Source: Halosimplex litoreum (GTDB taxonomy: Archaea; Halobacteriota; Halobacteria; Halobacteriales; Haloarculaceae). Taken from it: a DNA stretch of 64,000 nucleotides. The notes under the pieces are model-generated. The model searched no databases and was not told the DNA's origin. It saw only the letters and a program-made list of their open reading frames with translations. The stretch is taken from positions 3,967,836 through 4,031,835 of the forward strand of contig NZ_CP065856.1 in NCBI RefSeq assembly GCF_016065055.1. Direction: 5' to 3'. A program made the position numbers and the translations under genes. Shown here piece by piece: positions 23,569 through 32,507 of the stretch; positions within the stretch are counted from its first letter, which is position 1; every line of letters begins with the position of its first letter.

Positions 23569-24930
23569 ATGAACCGCGCAGACGTCGCGATCGTGGGCGG
23601 CGGTCCGGCCGGCACCGCGGCGGCGTGGGCGGCCGCCGACGAGGGGGCCGACGCCGTCGTCGTCGAGAAGGGTGTCCCACGAGCGGATCGGGACCGGCTC
23701 GGCCCCGACTCGACCGACGCCGCCGGGATGCTCGACTACTGGCTGGAGATCATGGACGTCCCGGCCGAGGAGCTCCCCGACGACGTGATACTGAGCGTCC
23801 TCGACGGCGCCGAGTTCATCGGCCCCTCCGAGTCGGTGACGCTCGAATCGACCGGCATCGAGTCCTCCTACGACCACTTCGGGTTCGCCTTCCACCGCGC
23901 GAAGTTCGACGACTGGCTGCGTGACCGCGCCGAGGAAGCGGGCGGCCGATACGAGGTCGGCACGAGCGTCAAGTCCGTCGAGACCGACCTCTCGGGCGAC
24001 CCGCGCCACACGCTCGAACTCGCCGACGGCGAGACGATCGGCGCCGACTACCTGATCCTCGCCGACGGGCCCCAGCGGACGGTCACGACCGGCGTCCTCG
24101 ACGGGTTCCTGCCCGGCAGCCGGAGCGTCTCCGAGTACCTCTCGCCGGACCGGGCGAACCACATCGCCTACCAGGAACACCGGCGCATCCCCGAGGAGCT
24201 GTTCGACCCCGCCCACATCAAGTTCTGGTGGGGCGTCATCCCGGGCCACACCGCCTACCCGTGGATCTTCCCGAACGACGACAACGTCGCCCGCGTCGGC
24301 CTGACGATGCCGATCGGGATGGATCTCGCCGACGTGGCCAACCCCGAGTCGTACGCGCTGCTGGAGCCCGACGACGAGCAAATTCCGGCCGGGGCGACGT
24401 ACCTCGAACGACTGCTCGAACGCGAGTACCCGGGCTACGACATCGAGGACTTCCCGCTGGTCGAAGACCGGGGCAAGCGCGGCGGGACCGAGGCGTATCC
24501 GATCTCCTCGACGCGACCCATCGACTCGCCGACGAGCGCCGGAATCGCCGTCGTCGGCGGTGCGATGGGCACCACCTCGGCGTTCCACGAGGGCGGCGAC
24601 CACGTGGCCGTCCGCACGGGCAAGATCGCCGGCGAACTCGCGGCTAACGACCGCCTGCTCGCCTACAACGGCCGCTGGAAGAAAGCCATCGGCGACGAGA
24701 TACTGCGGAACGTCACCTTCGCGGAGGTCGTCCGCGGCTGGGAACCCGCCGACTGGGACCGCATCTTCGCCGCGACGCGCGCGATGAAACATCGCGGCGG
24801 CTACGACTGGGGTGGCGCGCTGAAGTCGGGTACGACGGCGCTGAAGCTCGTCGCCGACTATCGGTGGACGAAACGGGGCTTCGGCGACGGGAAGTACGTC
24901 CAGTTGCGACAGGACGAGTACGAAGTGTAG
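23569..24930 (+). CDS. Geranylgeranyl-reductase-family FAD-dependent oxidoreductase
   Basis: A 453-residue flavoprotein. The dinucleotide motif VAIVGGGPAGTAAAW occupies residues 6-20; a second FAD motif YLILADGPQ is near 157-165; the family segment AGIAVVGGAMGTTSAFHEGG is near 325. Relatives saturate the isoprenoid chains of archaeal lipids (digeranylgeranylglycerophospholipid reductase) or of menaquinone. Several paralogues usually exist in haloarchaea, so the exact substrate here is open. The thioesterase gene is divergent. Confidence 0.85.
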   Translation: MNRADVAIVGGGPAGTAAAWAAADEGADAVVVEKGVPRADRDRLGPDSTDAAGMLDYWLEIMDVPAEELPDDVILSVLDGAEFIGPSESVTLESTGIESSYDHFGFAFHRAKFDDWLRDRAEEAGGRYEVGTSVKSVETDLSGDPRHTLELADGETIGADYLILADGPQRTVTTGVLDGFLPGSRSVSEYLSPDRANHIAYQEHRRIPEELFDPAHIKFWWGVIPGHTAYPWIFPNDDNVARVGLTMPIGMDLADVANPESYALLEPDDEQIPAGATYLERLLEREYPGYDIEDFPLVEDRGKRGGTEAYPISSTRPIDSPTSAGIAVVGGAMGTTSAFHEGGDHVAVRTGKIAGELAANDRLLAYNGRWKKAIGDEILRNVTFAEVVRGWEPADWDRIFAATRAMKHRGGYDWGGALKSGTTALKLVADYRWTKRGFGDGKYVQLRQDEYEV

Positions 24931-24958
24931 GCTCGCGACTGGTCGCTTTCGACCGGCT

Positions 24959-25315
24959 TCAGCAGGGCACGACGCTGTCCCCGCTCACCCGCGTCTCGTT
25001 TTCGGCGGTGACGTGGTAGACGGCCTCCGAAGCGCCGTCTTCCTCGGTACTGTTCGTCCCGTAGAAGTAGGGCTGGCTCACCTCGACGTAGACTCCACCG
25101 TCGGTTCGGTCGACGACCGAACTCTCCGCCTCGACGACCGGACTGGAGACCCCCCAGCTCTCGACGCAGGTGGCGTTCTCGAACCCGTTCGAGAGGTGTG
25201 CCGCTTCGGCGTCGAGCGCGCGCCCCTCCGGATTCTGTACGGACTGACATCCCGACACGGCTGCGAGGAGGACGACGAGAGCGACGGCAGCACCGACTCG
25301 TTTCGTGTCTGCCAT
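24959..25315 (-). CDS. Small secreted lipoprotein of unknown function
   Basis: A 118-residue protein with a hydrophobic signal (VGAAVALVVLLAAVSGC) ending in a lipobox around Cys25. The mature part is Thr/Asn/Val-rich with two cysteines (CVESW and the C-terminal VVPC), which could form a disulfide. ATG 25315 gives the best signal peptide. It lies tail to tail with the flavoprotein gene, only 28 bases apart. Confidence 0.7.
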   Translation of the reverse strand: MADTKRVGAAVALVVLLAAVSGCQSVQNPEGRALDAEAAHLSNGFENATCVESWGVSSPVVEAESSVVDRTDGGVYVEVSQPYFYGTNSTEEDGASEAVYHVTAENETRVSGDSVVPC

Positions 25316-25395
25316 ACGATCGGTCTGAAAGCCGCGAAGCAAGTGCTTTCCGGGCGGATCGCTGCCGTTGTCGTCTGTCGAAGCAGTGCGCGAAT

Positions 25396-25440
25396 AGTAA
25401 GGCCAATATTCAAAAGTAAGGAGAGCGTAGTTTTGGTAAG
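25396..25440 (+). promoter_or_regulatory. Spaced GTAAG repeats before vapBC
   Basis: AGTAAGG occurs at 25396-25402 and 25415-25421, and a third GGTAAGA lies at 25435-25441, just before ATG 25444. The spacing of 19-20 bases puts all three on about the same face of the helix. VapB-type AbrB proteins commonly repress their own operon, so this is the likely autoregulatory site. Confidence 0.5.
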
Positions 25441-25443
25441 ACG

Positions 25444-25707
25444 ATGGCCACTAGGGAAGACGCGACGATCACCAGCAAGGGACAGGTCACGATCCCGAAG
25501 GAGATCCGGGAGCGGCTCGACCTCGACGAGGGGACGAAGGTGGAGTTCGTGCTCGACGATGACGGGAGGGTGACCATCCGACCGAAGGAGTCGGCGATGG
25601 AACGGCTCCGAGGCGTGCGGCGGACGCTCTCGAAACACGACGTCGACCTCGACGAGATGCGCCGGGACTCCGAGCGGGCGTGGAGTTCCCACACCGAGGA
25701 CTCGTGA
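25444..25707 (+). CDS. vapB: VapB-type antitoxin, AbrB/SpoVT DNA-binding domain
   Basis: An 87-residue protein. Residues 5-50 are an AbrB swapped-hairpin domain (ATITSKGQVTIPKEIRERL, then GTKVEFVLDDDGRVTIRP). The C-terminal tail MERLRGVRRTLSKHDVDLDE should wrap the toxin. Its TGA overlaps the GTG of the PIN-domain gene (25704-25707), the usual antitoxin-toxin coupling. Confidence 0.9.
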   Translation: MATREDATITSKGQVTIPKEIRERLDLDEGTKVEFVLDDDGRVTIRPKESAMERLRGVRRTLSKHDVDLDEMRRDSERAWSSHTEDS

Positions 25708-26120
25708 TCTTCCTCGACTCCTGGGTGTGGCTGGAGTTCGTGTTCGACGGCGACAGCGTCGACGAAGCCGAGTCAGTCATCGAGCGGGCCAACTCGCCCG
25801 ACGTGGGGGGACTCGTCGCACCGACGGTCGTCTCGGAGGTCTCCTATCGCGTTCGCCGAGTCGAAGACGAGGAGACGGCCGAGGAGACGATCCGCGCGAT
25901 CCGCGACTTCGAACACGTCGAGAGCATGCCCGTCGTCGACGACATCGGGGAGTACGCGGCAGAACTTCGGTTCGAGTACTACGAGCCAGGCGAGCGGGAG
26001 CTGTCCTACGCCGACGCGATACACCTCGCGACCGCGATCGTCCACGGGGGCTGTGACACGCTGTACACCGGTGACCCGGACTTCGAAGGGATCGAAGAGA
26101 TCGAGACGGTCGTCCTGTGA
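25704..26120 (+). CDS. vapC: VapC-type PIN-domain ribonuclease toxin
   Basis: A 138-residue PIN protein starting at GTG 25704. The acidic active site is visible as Asp5 (MIFLDSWVW), Glu in VVSEVSYR, Asp in SYADAIHLATA and Asp in LYTGDPDF. The family cleaves tRNA or rRNA unless held by its antitoxin. All key residues are present, so the pair is probably functional. Confidence 0.9.
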   Translation: MIFLDSWVWLEFVFDGDSVDEAESVIERANSPDVGGLVAPTVVSEVSYRVRRVEDEETAEETIRAIRDFEHVESMPVVDDIGEYAAELRFEYYEPGERELSYADAIHLATAIVHGGCDTLYTGDPDFEGIEEIETVVL

Positions 26121-26141
26121 TCGCCGACCGATTTTGGCTGC

Positions 26142-26924
26142 TCACTCGCCGTCCGGGAACTCCACCGTGTGCCGCAGCGTCCCCACGTCGTCGATCTCGA
26201 TCTCCACCTCGTCGCCGTCGGCGAGCGGACCGACGCCCTCGGGGGTGCCGGTGGCGATCACGTCGCCCGGTTCGAGGGTCATGTAGGTCGTGATCTCCTC
26301 GATGAGCTCCGGGATGGAGAAGATCATCTTCTCGATCGATTCGGACTGGCGGACCTCGCCGTTGACCCGGGCCTCGACGGTGGCGTCATCGGCGAGGTGC
26401 TCCGGCGTGGCGATGACCGGTCCCATCGGGGCGGCGCCGTCGAAAGCCTTGCCGCGGACCCAGTTCTGCTCGCGGTCCTGGTCGTCGCGGTTCGAGAGGT
26501 CGTTGAACGGGGTGTAGCCGGCGATCACGTCGTCGGCGGTGGCGGCGTCGACGTTGCGACAGCGCTCGCCGATGACGACGCCGAGTTCCGCCTCGTGTTC
26601 GATCCGCTCCTTGCCGGCGGGGAGCGTGACGGTGCTGTTGTGGGTGGCGACGGTGTTGGGCGTCTTGAGAAAGAGCAGCGGGCGGTCGGGGATCTCCTCG
26701 TCGCGCTCGTCGGCGTGGTCGGCGTAGTTGCGGCCGACGCAGACGATCTTGGTCGGTTCGCAGGGAGCGAGTACGTCTACCTCGTCGGGGTCGAACGTCT
26801 CGTCGCCGAAGGCGATGCGTCCGTACGGGCCCGCCGCGGCGGTGACCACCTCCTCCCCGTCCCTGACGGTCCACCGACCGCCGCGGACGTTGCCGGCAGA
26901 ATCGCGAAAGCGGACGCGTCTCAT
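26142..26924 (-). CDS. Fumarylacetoacetate hydrolase (FAH) family protein
   Basis: A 260-residue protein with the FAH core: KIVCVGRNYADHADE, then KTPNTVATHNSTVTLP, the metal-binding HEAELGVVIGERCRN, and the end TGTPEGVGPLADGDEVEIEI. It most likely acts on a 2-oxo acid or a 1,3-diketone (hydrolase, decarboxylase or hydratase). In Haloferax the xylose-path 2-keto-3-deoxyxylonate dehydratase is also an FAH member, but nothing here ties this gene to xacA/xacD, which lie 16 kb away. ATG 26924 fits the domain start. Confidence 0.85.
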   Translation of the reverse strand: MRRVRFRDSAGNVRGGRWTVRDGEEVVTAAAGPYGRIAFGDETFDPDEVDVLAPCEPTKIVCVGRNYADHADERDEEIPDRPLLFLKTPNTVATHNSTVTLPAGKERIEHEAELGVVIGERCRNVDAATADDVIAGYTPFNDLSNRDDQDREQNWVRGKAFDGAAPMGPVIATPEHLADDATVEARVNGEVRQSESIEKMIFSIPELIEEITTYMTLEPGDVIATGTPEGVGPLADGDEVEIEIDDVGTLRHTVEFPDGE

Positions 26925-27041
26925 GGCCGGATTATCTGCGGGCGGACTGATAAGCGTTTTCAGAGCGGGGCATGTTGACACGCCACGGGAGAGAGTCGAC
27001 TGACCGAACGGCTTTTGAAACGGGCCACAGTAGCCCGGTCC

Positions 27042-27872
27042 ATGAACCTGCTCGTGGTCGGCGCCGGCGAGATGGGGCGGTGGTTCGCCCGGACGGTCAC
27101 CGCCGGGGCCCCCGACCCGCCGCCGGTCGCGTTCACCGACACCGACCCGAGCGCTGCGCGCGAGGCCGCTGCCGCGTGCGACGCCGCCGTCGACGACGCC
27201 CCTGACGCCCGCGTCGTCCCGACCGACACCGACGAGCGCTTCGACGTCGTCTGTTTCGCGGTGCCGATCCCCGCAGTCGGGACGGTCGTCCCGGCGTACG
27301 CCGACCGGGCGGACCGGGCGCTGGTCGACGTGTCCGGCGTGATGGCCCCCGCGCTCGACGCGATGGGAGCCGCCGGTCCGGACCTCGAACGGGTGAGCTT
27401 CCACCCGCTGTTCGCGGCCGCCAACGCGCCGGGCAACGTCGCCGTCGTCGCGGACGCCCCCGGCCCCGTGACCGACGAGATCCGCGCGGCGCTGGCCGAC
27501 GCCGGCAACGACACCTTCGAGACGACCGCCCGGGAACACGACCGAGCGATGGAGACCGTCCAGGCCCGCGCTCACGCGGCCGTGCTGGCGTTCGGCATCG
27601 CCGCCGAACCGGTCGCCGACGAGTTCGGGACGCCCGTCTCGGAAGCGCTGTTCGACACCCTGGCGACCGTCACCGGCAACGACCCGAGCGTCTACGCCGA
27701 CATTCAGACCACCTTCGACGGCGCCGAGAGCGTCGCCGAGGCCGCTCGCCGAATCGCCGACGCCGACCGCGACGCCTTCGAGTCGCTGTACCGCGAGGCG
27801 GACACAGCGCTCGCGCCGACCGCCGACGGGGACGGAAACGAGAGCGGTGACGCGGACGGAGAGCGTCCATGA
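27042..27872 (+). CDS. tyrA: Prephenate dehydrogenase
   Basis: A 276-residue protein with an N-terminal NAD(P) fold (LLVVGAGEMGRWFARTV, residues 3-19) and the TyrA segments VDVSGVMAPALDAM and RVSFHPLFAAANAPGN. The His in SFHPLF corresponds to a conserved active-site residue. It makes 4-hydroxyphenylpyruvate from prephenate for tyrosine. The C-terminal 25 residues are an acidic Asp/Gly-rich tail. The stop overlaps the next start (ATGA). The chorismate mutase that makes prephenate is at 37481. Confidence 0.87.
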   Translation: MNLLVVGAGEMGRWFARTVTAGAPDPPPVAFTDTDPSAAREAAAACDAAVDDAPDARVVPTDTDERFDVVCFAVPIPAVGTVVPAYADRADRALVDVSGVMAPALDAMGAAGPDLERVSFHPLFAAANAPGNVAVVADAPGPVTDEIRAALADAGNDTFETTAREHDRAMETVQARAHAAVLAFGIAAEPVADEFGTPVSEALFDTLATVTGNDPSVYADIQTTFDGAESVAEAARRIADADRDAFESLYREADTALAPTADGDGNESGDADGERP

Positions 27873-29368
27873 ACGCCGACCAGCGCGAACAGGTTCGCTC
27901 GAACGCGAAGTACCTCCGGCGAGTGCGTCCGATCGACCCCGACGAGATATACGAGTACGTCGACGGCCAGCCCCACCCGGCCGCGGTCGCGCAGGTGCTA
28001 CGCGAGTCGGCCGTCGACCTGGGCCTCCTCGAGCGCGACGACGGCACTTTCGAACCCGTCGAGGCGGGGGCGCTGTCGGTCTCGTTCCACGGCGTCGACG
28101 CGTTCCCCGTCGAGTACGGACGCGTACTGGAGGACCGACTCGTCGCCGAGTACGGCCCCGGCTGGCCGGACGGCGACTCGGGCGACCGCCTGCGCGAGCG
28201 GATCCGCTCGTTCAAGGCCGACTACTTCGAACAGCGCGCCGTCGCGTACGACGCGGAGACGGCACTGGCGTACGGCCTCTACCACCTCCCCGACTACTAC
28301 GCCGTCGCGCAGTACGCCCTGGCCGACCTCGCGGGCGAGGGCCTGCTCCCCACGCACCTGCGCGTCCTCGACGTGGGCGCCGGCGTCGGCGGCCCGGCTC
28401 TGGGTCTGCACGACCTCGTCCCCGAGGACGCGCTCGTGGACTACCACGCAGTCGAGCCCAGCGCCGCCGGCGACGTACTCGAAGCGCTGCTCGGCGAGAC
28501 CGGACGGAACTTCCATCACGCGGTCCACCGCGAGACCGCAGAGGCGTTCGACCCCGGCGCCCTCGCGTCGGAGTTCGGCGACGACAGCGATAGCGAGGGC
28601 GAGCACGATGACACCGACGACGGCGACGCCGGCTTCGACCTGATCCTGTTCTCGAACGTCCTGAGCGAACTCGACGACCCCGAGTCGGTAGTCGAGCGAT
28701 ACGCCGAGGCGCTGGCGGAGGACGGGACCATCGTCGGCCTCGCGCCCGCGGACCGCAACACGGCGACCGGTCTCCGCGAGGTCGAGCGGTCGGTCGCCGA
28801 CCGCGGGCCACTGACGATATACGGTCCCGACGTTCGACTCTGGCCCGGCGAGACGCCCGCGGACGACTGCTGGTCGTTCGAGGTGAAACCCGATATCGAG
28901 GTGCCCGTCTTCCAGCGCCGCCTCGACGACGGCGAGCCCGGTGAGTCGAGGCTCGACGGCCCCGAGCGACGCGACGGCGAGTTCGAGAACACCGACGTGC
29001 AGTACGCCTACACCTACCTCCGTCGGGACGGCAGTCGGCGCGTCGACTTCACGCCCGACGACTCCCGCGTCGCCAGGCTCGCCAAAAGCGAGGACCTGGT
29101 GACCGAGCGGGCCAACGTCTACCTCGCGAAACTCAGCCGCGACCTCTCCGACGACGGCCACCCCCTCTTTCGCGTCGGCGACGGCTCCCAGCAGGTCGAC
29201 CACTTCGCCGTTCTCACCGACGAGTCGATGCTCAACAGCGATCTCCTGACCGCCGAGTACGGCGACGTGCTGTCGATCGAGAACGCGCTCGTCCTCTGGA
29301 ACGACGACGAAGGCGCCGTTAACCTCGTGATCGACGGCGAGACCGTCGTCGACCGGGTCCCCGTCTGA
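27869..29368 (+). CDS. Rsm22-family ribosomal small subunit methyltransferase-like protein
   Basis: A 499-residue protein. A class I methyltransferase core starts at LRVLDVGAGVGGPALGL (about residues 166-182) and continues through FDLILFSNVLSELDDPESV. The N-terminal 160 residues contain the Rsm22-type segment YDAETALAYGLYHLPDYYA. The mitochondrial relatives have a four-cysteine cluster; here only one Cys is visible in the C-terminal half, so that metal site seems absent. The tail (residues 390-499) is beta-rich. It overlaps tyrA by four bases, a link I cannot explain functionally. Confidence 0.75.
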   Translation: MNADQREQVRSNAKYLRRVRPIDPDEIYEYVDGQPHPAAVAQVLRESAVDLGLLERDDGTFEPVEAGALSVSFHGVDAFPVEYGRVLEDRLVAEYGPGWPDGDSGDRLRERIRSFKADYFEQRAVAYDAETALAYGLYHLPDYYAVAQYALADLAGEGLLPTHLRVLDVGAGVGGPALGLHDLVPEDALVDYHAVEPSAAGDVLEALLGETGRNFHHAVHRETAEAFDPGALASEFGDDSDSEGEHDDTDDGDAGFDLILFSNVLSELDDPESVVERYAEALAEDGTIVGLAPADRNTATGLREVERSVADRGPLTIYGPDVRLWPGETPADDCWSFEVKPDIEVPVFQRRLDDGEPGESRLDGPERRDGEFENTDVQYAYTYLRRDGSRRVDFTPDDSRVARLAKSEDLVTERANVYLAKLSRDLSDDGHPLFRVGDGSQQVDHFAVLTDESMLNSDLLTAEYGDVLSIENALVLWNDDEGAVNLVIDGETVVDRVPV

Positions 29369-29480
29369 GACCCGTTCGGAGAGTACGACTGGCACAGCGG
29401 TGTCGTTCATACCCTCACGGAACTGGAATTCGAGCAACGCCCAGGCGCGACAGCGTCGCAGTGGCGGCGATTCGTGTGGG

Positions 29481-32228
29481 TCAGCTCGCAGCGTATGCCG
29501 TTGCGACCTTACTGAGTCCGTTGATCGTGAGGTCTCCGTTCGCATAGTCCGTCGCGGCATCGGCGAGTTCGCCGATGCCGATCGCCCAGTCCCCGTTGCT
29601 GTCGTACTCGGCCGCCAAGCTACCTCGTTCGTAGGCAGCATCGTTCGGGATCGACACCGGTTCGACGGTTACCTCCGTGGTATTATGCCCGTTCACGGTC
29701 ACGGTGTGCGGTCCGGCCTCGTCGAACGCCGTTGACGCGGTGACGGTCGTCGAGTCGCCGGTGCCGAGCGCGACAGTAGTGTTAGAGACTATCGAGTCGT
29801 CCGCGTACACCGTGATCGCAGTTGTCTCCGAGACGGTCCCGGTGTTTTCGGCGGTCGCCGTTATCTCCAGGGTCTCGTTGACGGCGACAGTGTCGTTCGC
29901 GACGGTATAACTCACGGAGATACCGGCCGTCTCCCGGGGAGAATCGACGACCGCCACGTCGCTCGTGCTGGTCACGGATTCACCGTCCACCGTGATCGGA
30001 TCTCCGTACGCACTCTCGGGGGCGGTCTCGTGGAGTTGCAACCGTAGCGTGACGTTCTCGGAGAACGCGTCGAGTCCGTCGTCCTGCGCTGCGGTGGCGT
30101 TGAGATCGAGCGGGATATTCTGTGAGTAGCCAGTCAGTGGGACCGAAGAACCGACTGGTTGGCCAACGGTGTCGTCGGAAGCGACCAGGTGCGCCACGAC
30201 CACGTACTCCCCTGCCGTCCCATCTCTCAGCGTGTAGTTCGCGAACTCCACGGACACCGTTTCGGAGCCCGTCCGAACACTCTGATTGTCGAAATCCACC
30301 GCCGCTGCGCGCTGCGATGGGGAGATAGCCACGGTGGCCGTGGCGGGCTCGAAATCTGCCGTCGGTGGATCGTTCGCCGCCGCAGCGGTGAGCGTGTGAT
30401 TCGCTGGGGCGGTCGCGGCGAGCACGATACGACCGTCCTCACCGGTCACGAAGCGGTCGTCGTCGGTCCTGAGGGTCGCGTTCACGGCCTCGCCCGTATC
30501 CGCGCGTGTGACGGTGACCGAGAGCCGGTCGCCGACGATGACTGCCGACCGGTTCGTCGTGACGGTAAGCGGGACCGACGGATCGAGCCGTTCGGCAGCG
30601 GCGACGACGCTCACTTTCCCACCGCCGGTATACACGTCGGTTCCAGATCGGTCGACGTCCTGTGCTGCCGAAATAAGTGCGTCCTCGATCTGGCCAGCGG
30701 ACGCGGACTCGTTGATCGAACGCAGCAGTGCGGCCGCACCCCCGATGTGTGGAGCTGCCGCGGAGGTGCCTCGAAACGCCCTGTCGTAAGCCCGTGTCGA
30801 TACCTTCGATGGGCCGAGGATGTCGACCCCTCGTCGACCGTCGGCTGTGGGCCCTGCCGCGCTGTACGCCGCCATGCGACCGGTATCGACGTGGTACGAG
30901 CCGACAGCCGTCACCCCTCGGGCAACCGCTGGTGCGACGATACTCCCCTGGCGAACGACGTGCTCGAACGGACGGGTTACGTCCGACCCGATGACCTCCA
31001 CGGTATGTGGCGATTCGGACCCGGAGATCGCGAAGTGATAGCGCCCGTCGTGTGGGAGCATCGCAGACAGTACCTCGACCGGTCGGTCCGGTGACCCGGG
31101 CAATCGATACGACTTCGCGACAACTTGATTGGATGCGTCGAGCAGATACAGCGTATAGTCCGTGGTCGCGCTGGCACGCTCACTCCACTTGAGATAGAGG
31201 GTCACCGATCGTCCGGCAGAATACACTCGCCCGTCGCCGAGGGTGTTCACCTCGTCGTCCCCGTCGAAGTTGTGCCAGGAGTCCCCGTCGGGGCTGGAAA
31301 ACGACCCCTGCCAGTGGCTATCGCCGGAGTTTCCCGCCGAATTCGCCCAGAATATCCCTTCGGCCGCAGCCTCCGTCGCGGTCTGGGAGACGATACCTTC
31401 GCCCGTGTCGGCTTGCGTATAGAATCCCGCGGACATCACGACGACGTCGACGTTCTTGCTCTCCATCCACGAGACCGCATTGGCGTAATCGACCTGGGTG
31501 TTGAACGCACTCAGATAGAGAGACGCGTTCGGTGCCGTGTCGGCGACGATCTCGGCGACTGCCGTTCCGTGAGACGCACTCGACGCGGTGAGCCCACCGG
31601 GGTGAAACGCCTTCGTCGCTGCGACCTGGTCGGCGTACTCCGGAGAATCGGAGCGAACCCCGAGTGTGAGGACACCGACCTTGGAATCTTCGCCCGTCAC
31701 GTTCAGCTCCTGCAGTGATCCCGCACCCATCGAGCGAACACCCTCGGAGACCTCGGTCCGTGTCGGAGTCACGACCGGTCGGACGGAGACGACCCAGCTC
31801 ACGTTCTCGATCGAACGAAGCGCCGGCCGCGTCGCGTTCACCTCGATGTACTGGTCGTGCCGCGCGCCGACGTCTGCCTCGAGGCGTCCGAGCTGCGTCG
31901 TGTTGATCGCGTCGGGCCGCGTCGCCTCGACGATCACCTGCACGGGCTGCTCGGAGCCCCCCGCCGGCCGGACGCTATCTCCCGGGACACCGGTTCGATG
32001 ACTCTCGTTGAGGTCCACGACGACCGACCCGTTCGACGGGTGTTCGGCGCCGTGGACTGTCCCAGTCTCGGTGAGTTGCGATTGTGCGATACCGCCTCGG
32101 TCGGCTGCCGGCGCGGTATCTACAGACTGCGGCGCTGCCGACAGATCCGGGACTGCCAGCCCGCCAATAGCCCCGACCGCGATACAACAACACACAACCG
32201 CCAAGATGGTATTTGATCTAAGTTTCAT
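29481..32228 (-). CDS. Large secreted S8-like (subtilisin-fold) protein with CARDB and dockerin-like domains, Asp of triad not found
   Basis: A 915-residue exported protein. Residues 1-32 are a Sec signal peptide. The S8-like domain (about 175-520) has His220 (SASHGTAVAE), the oxyanion Asn300 (SAGNSGD) and Ser489 (RGTSAAAPHIGG). Where subtilases have D-T/S-G, this protein reads KVGVLTLGVRSD, so the Asp is replaced by Thr188/Leu189; it may be inactive or may use Asp194. After Ig-like segments comes a CARDB-type domain (about 745-845), then YDSNGDWAIGIGELADAATDY, which resembles a dockerin or calcium-binding end. A TTTTTTATG box near 32251-32260 lies 28 bases before ATG 32228. Confidence 0.85.
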   Translation of the reverse strand: MKLRSNTILAVVCCCIAVGAIGGLAVPDLSAAPQSVDTAPAADRGGIAQSQLTETGTVHGAEHPSNGSVVVDLNESHRTGVPGDSVRPAGGSEQPVQVIVEATRPDAINTTQLGRLEADVGARHDQYIEVNATRPALRSIENVSWVVSVRPVVTPTRTEVSEGVRSMGAGSLQELNVTGEDSKVGVLTLGVRSDSPEYADQVAATKAFHPGGLTASSASHGTAVAEIVADTAPNASLYLSAFNTQVDYANAVSWMESKNVDVVVMSAGFYTQADTGEGIVSQTATEAAAEGIFWANSAGNSGDSHWQGSFSSPDGDSWHNFDGDDEVNTLGDGRVYSAGRSVTLYLKWSERASATTDYTLYLLDASNQVVAKSYRLPGSPDRPVEVLSAMLPHDGRYHFAISGSESPHTVEVIGSDVTRPFEHVVRQGSIVAPAVARGVTAVGSYHVDTGRMAAYSAAGPTADGRRGVDILGPSKVSTRAYDRAFRGTSAAAPHIGGAAALLRSINESASAGQIEDALISAAQDVDRSGTDVYTGGGKVSVVAAAERLDPSVPLTVTTNRSAVIVGDRLSVTVTRADTGEAVNATLRTDDDRFVTGEDGRIVLAATAPANHTLTAAAANDPPTADFEPATATVAISPSQRAAAVDFDNQSVRTGSETVSVEFANYTLRDGTAGEYVVVAHLVASDDTVGQPVGSSVPLTGYSQNIPLDLNATAAQDDGLDAFSENVTLRLQLHETAPESAYGDPITVDGESVTSTSDVAVVDSPRETAGISVSYTVANDTVAVNETLEITATAENTGTVSETTAITVYADDSIVSNTTVALGTGDSTTVTASTAFDEAGPHTVTVNGHNTTEVTVEPVSIPNDAAYERGSLAAEYDSNGDWAIGIGELADAATDYANGDLTINGLSKVATAYAAS

Positions 32229-32507
32229 ACGGTCACACCGATCGAAAGCACATAAAAAAGTAACTAAACGATAGTCAGATGACAAGGGGCGTGTTCGGTT
32301 CAGACTCGACTGTTCGGTCCCAGTGGCGACGAGTTTTCCGACGCTGGTGTGCTAATTTGTATCGCGTTCTACCCACGGAACGGTCGCTCGGTATAGACTG
32401 TCGTTCGGGGCTGTCGCGACAGTCACAGATCCCGGTACCTATCGAGGAGTACGGCTACACCCGCGAGCGGTCGGTGCGCTTTTGCCGGTTCCGTCGACAG
32501 GGCTGGT

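Noticed and set aside
26142-26924. FAH-family gene as the xylose-path 2-keto-3-deoxyxylonate dehydratase (XacE)
   Set aside because: The fold fits, but the sequence looks like the general chromosomal FAH protein and the gene is not next to xacA or xacD.
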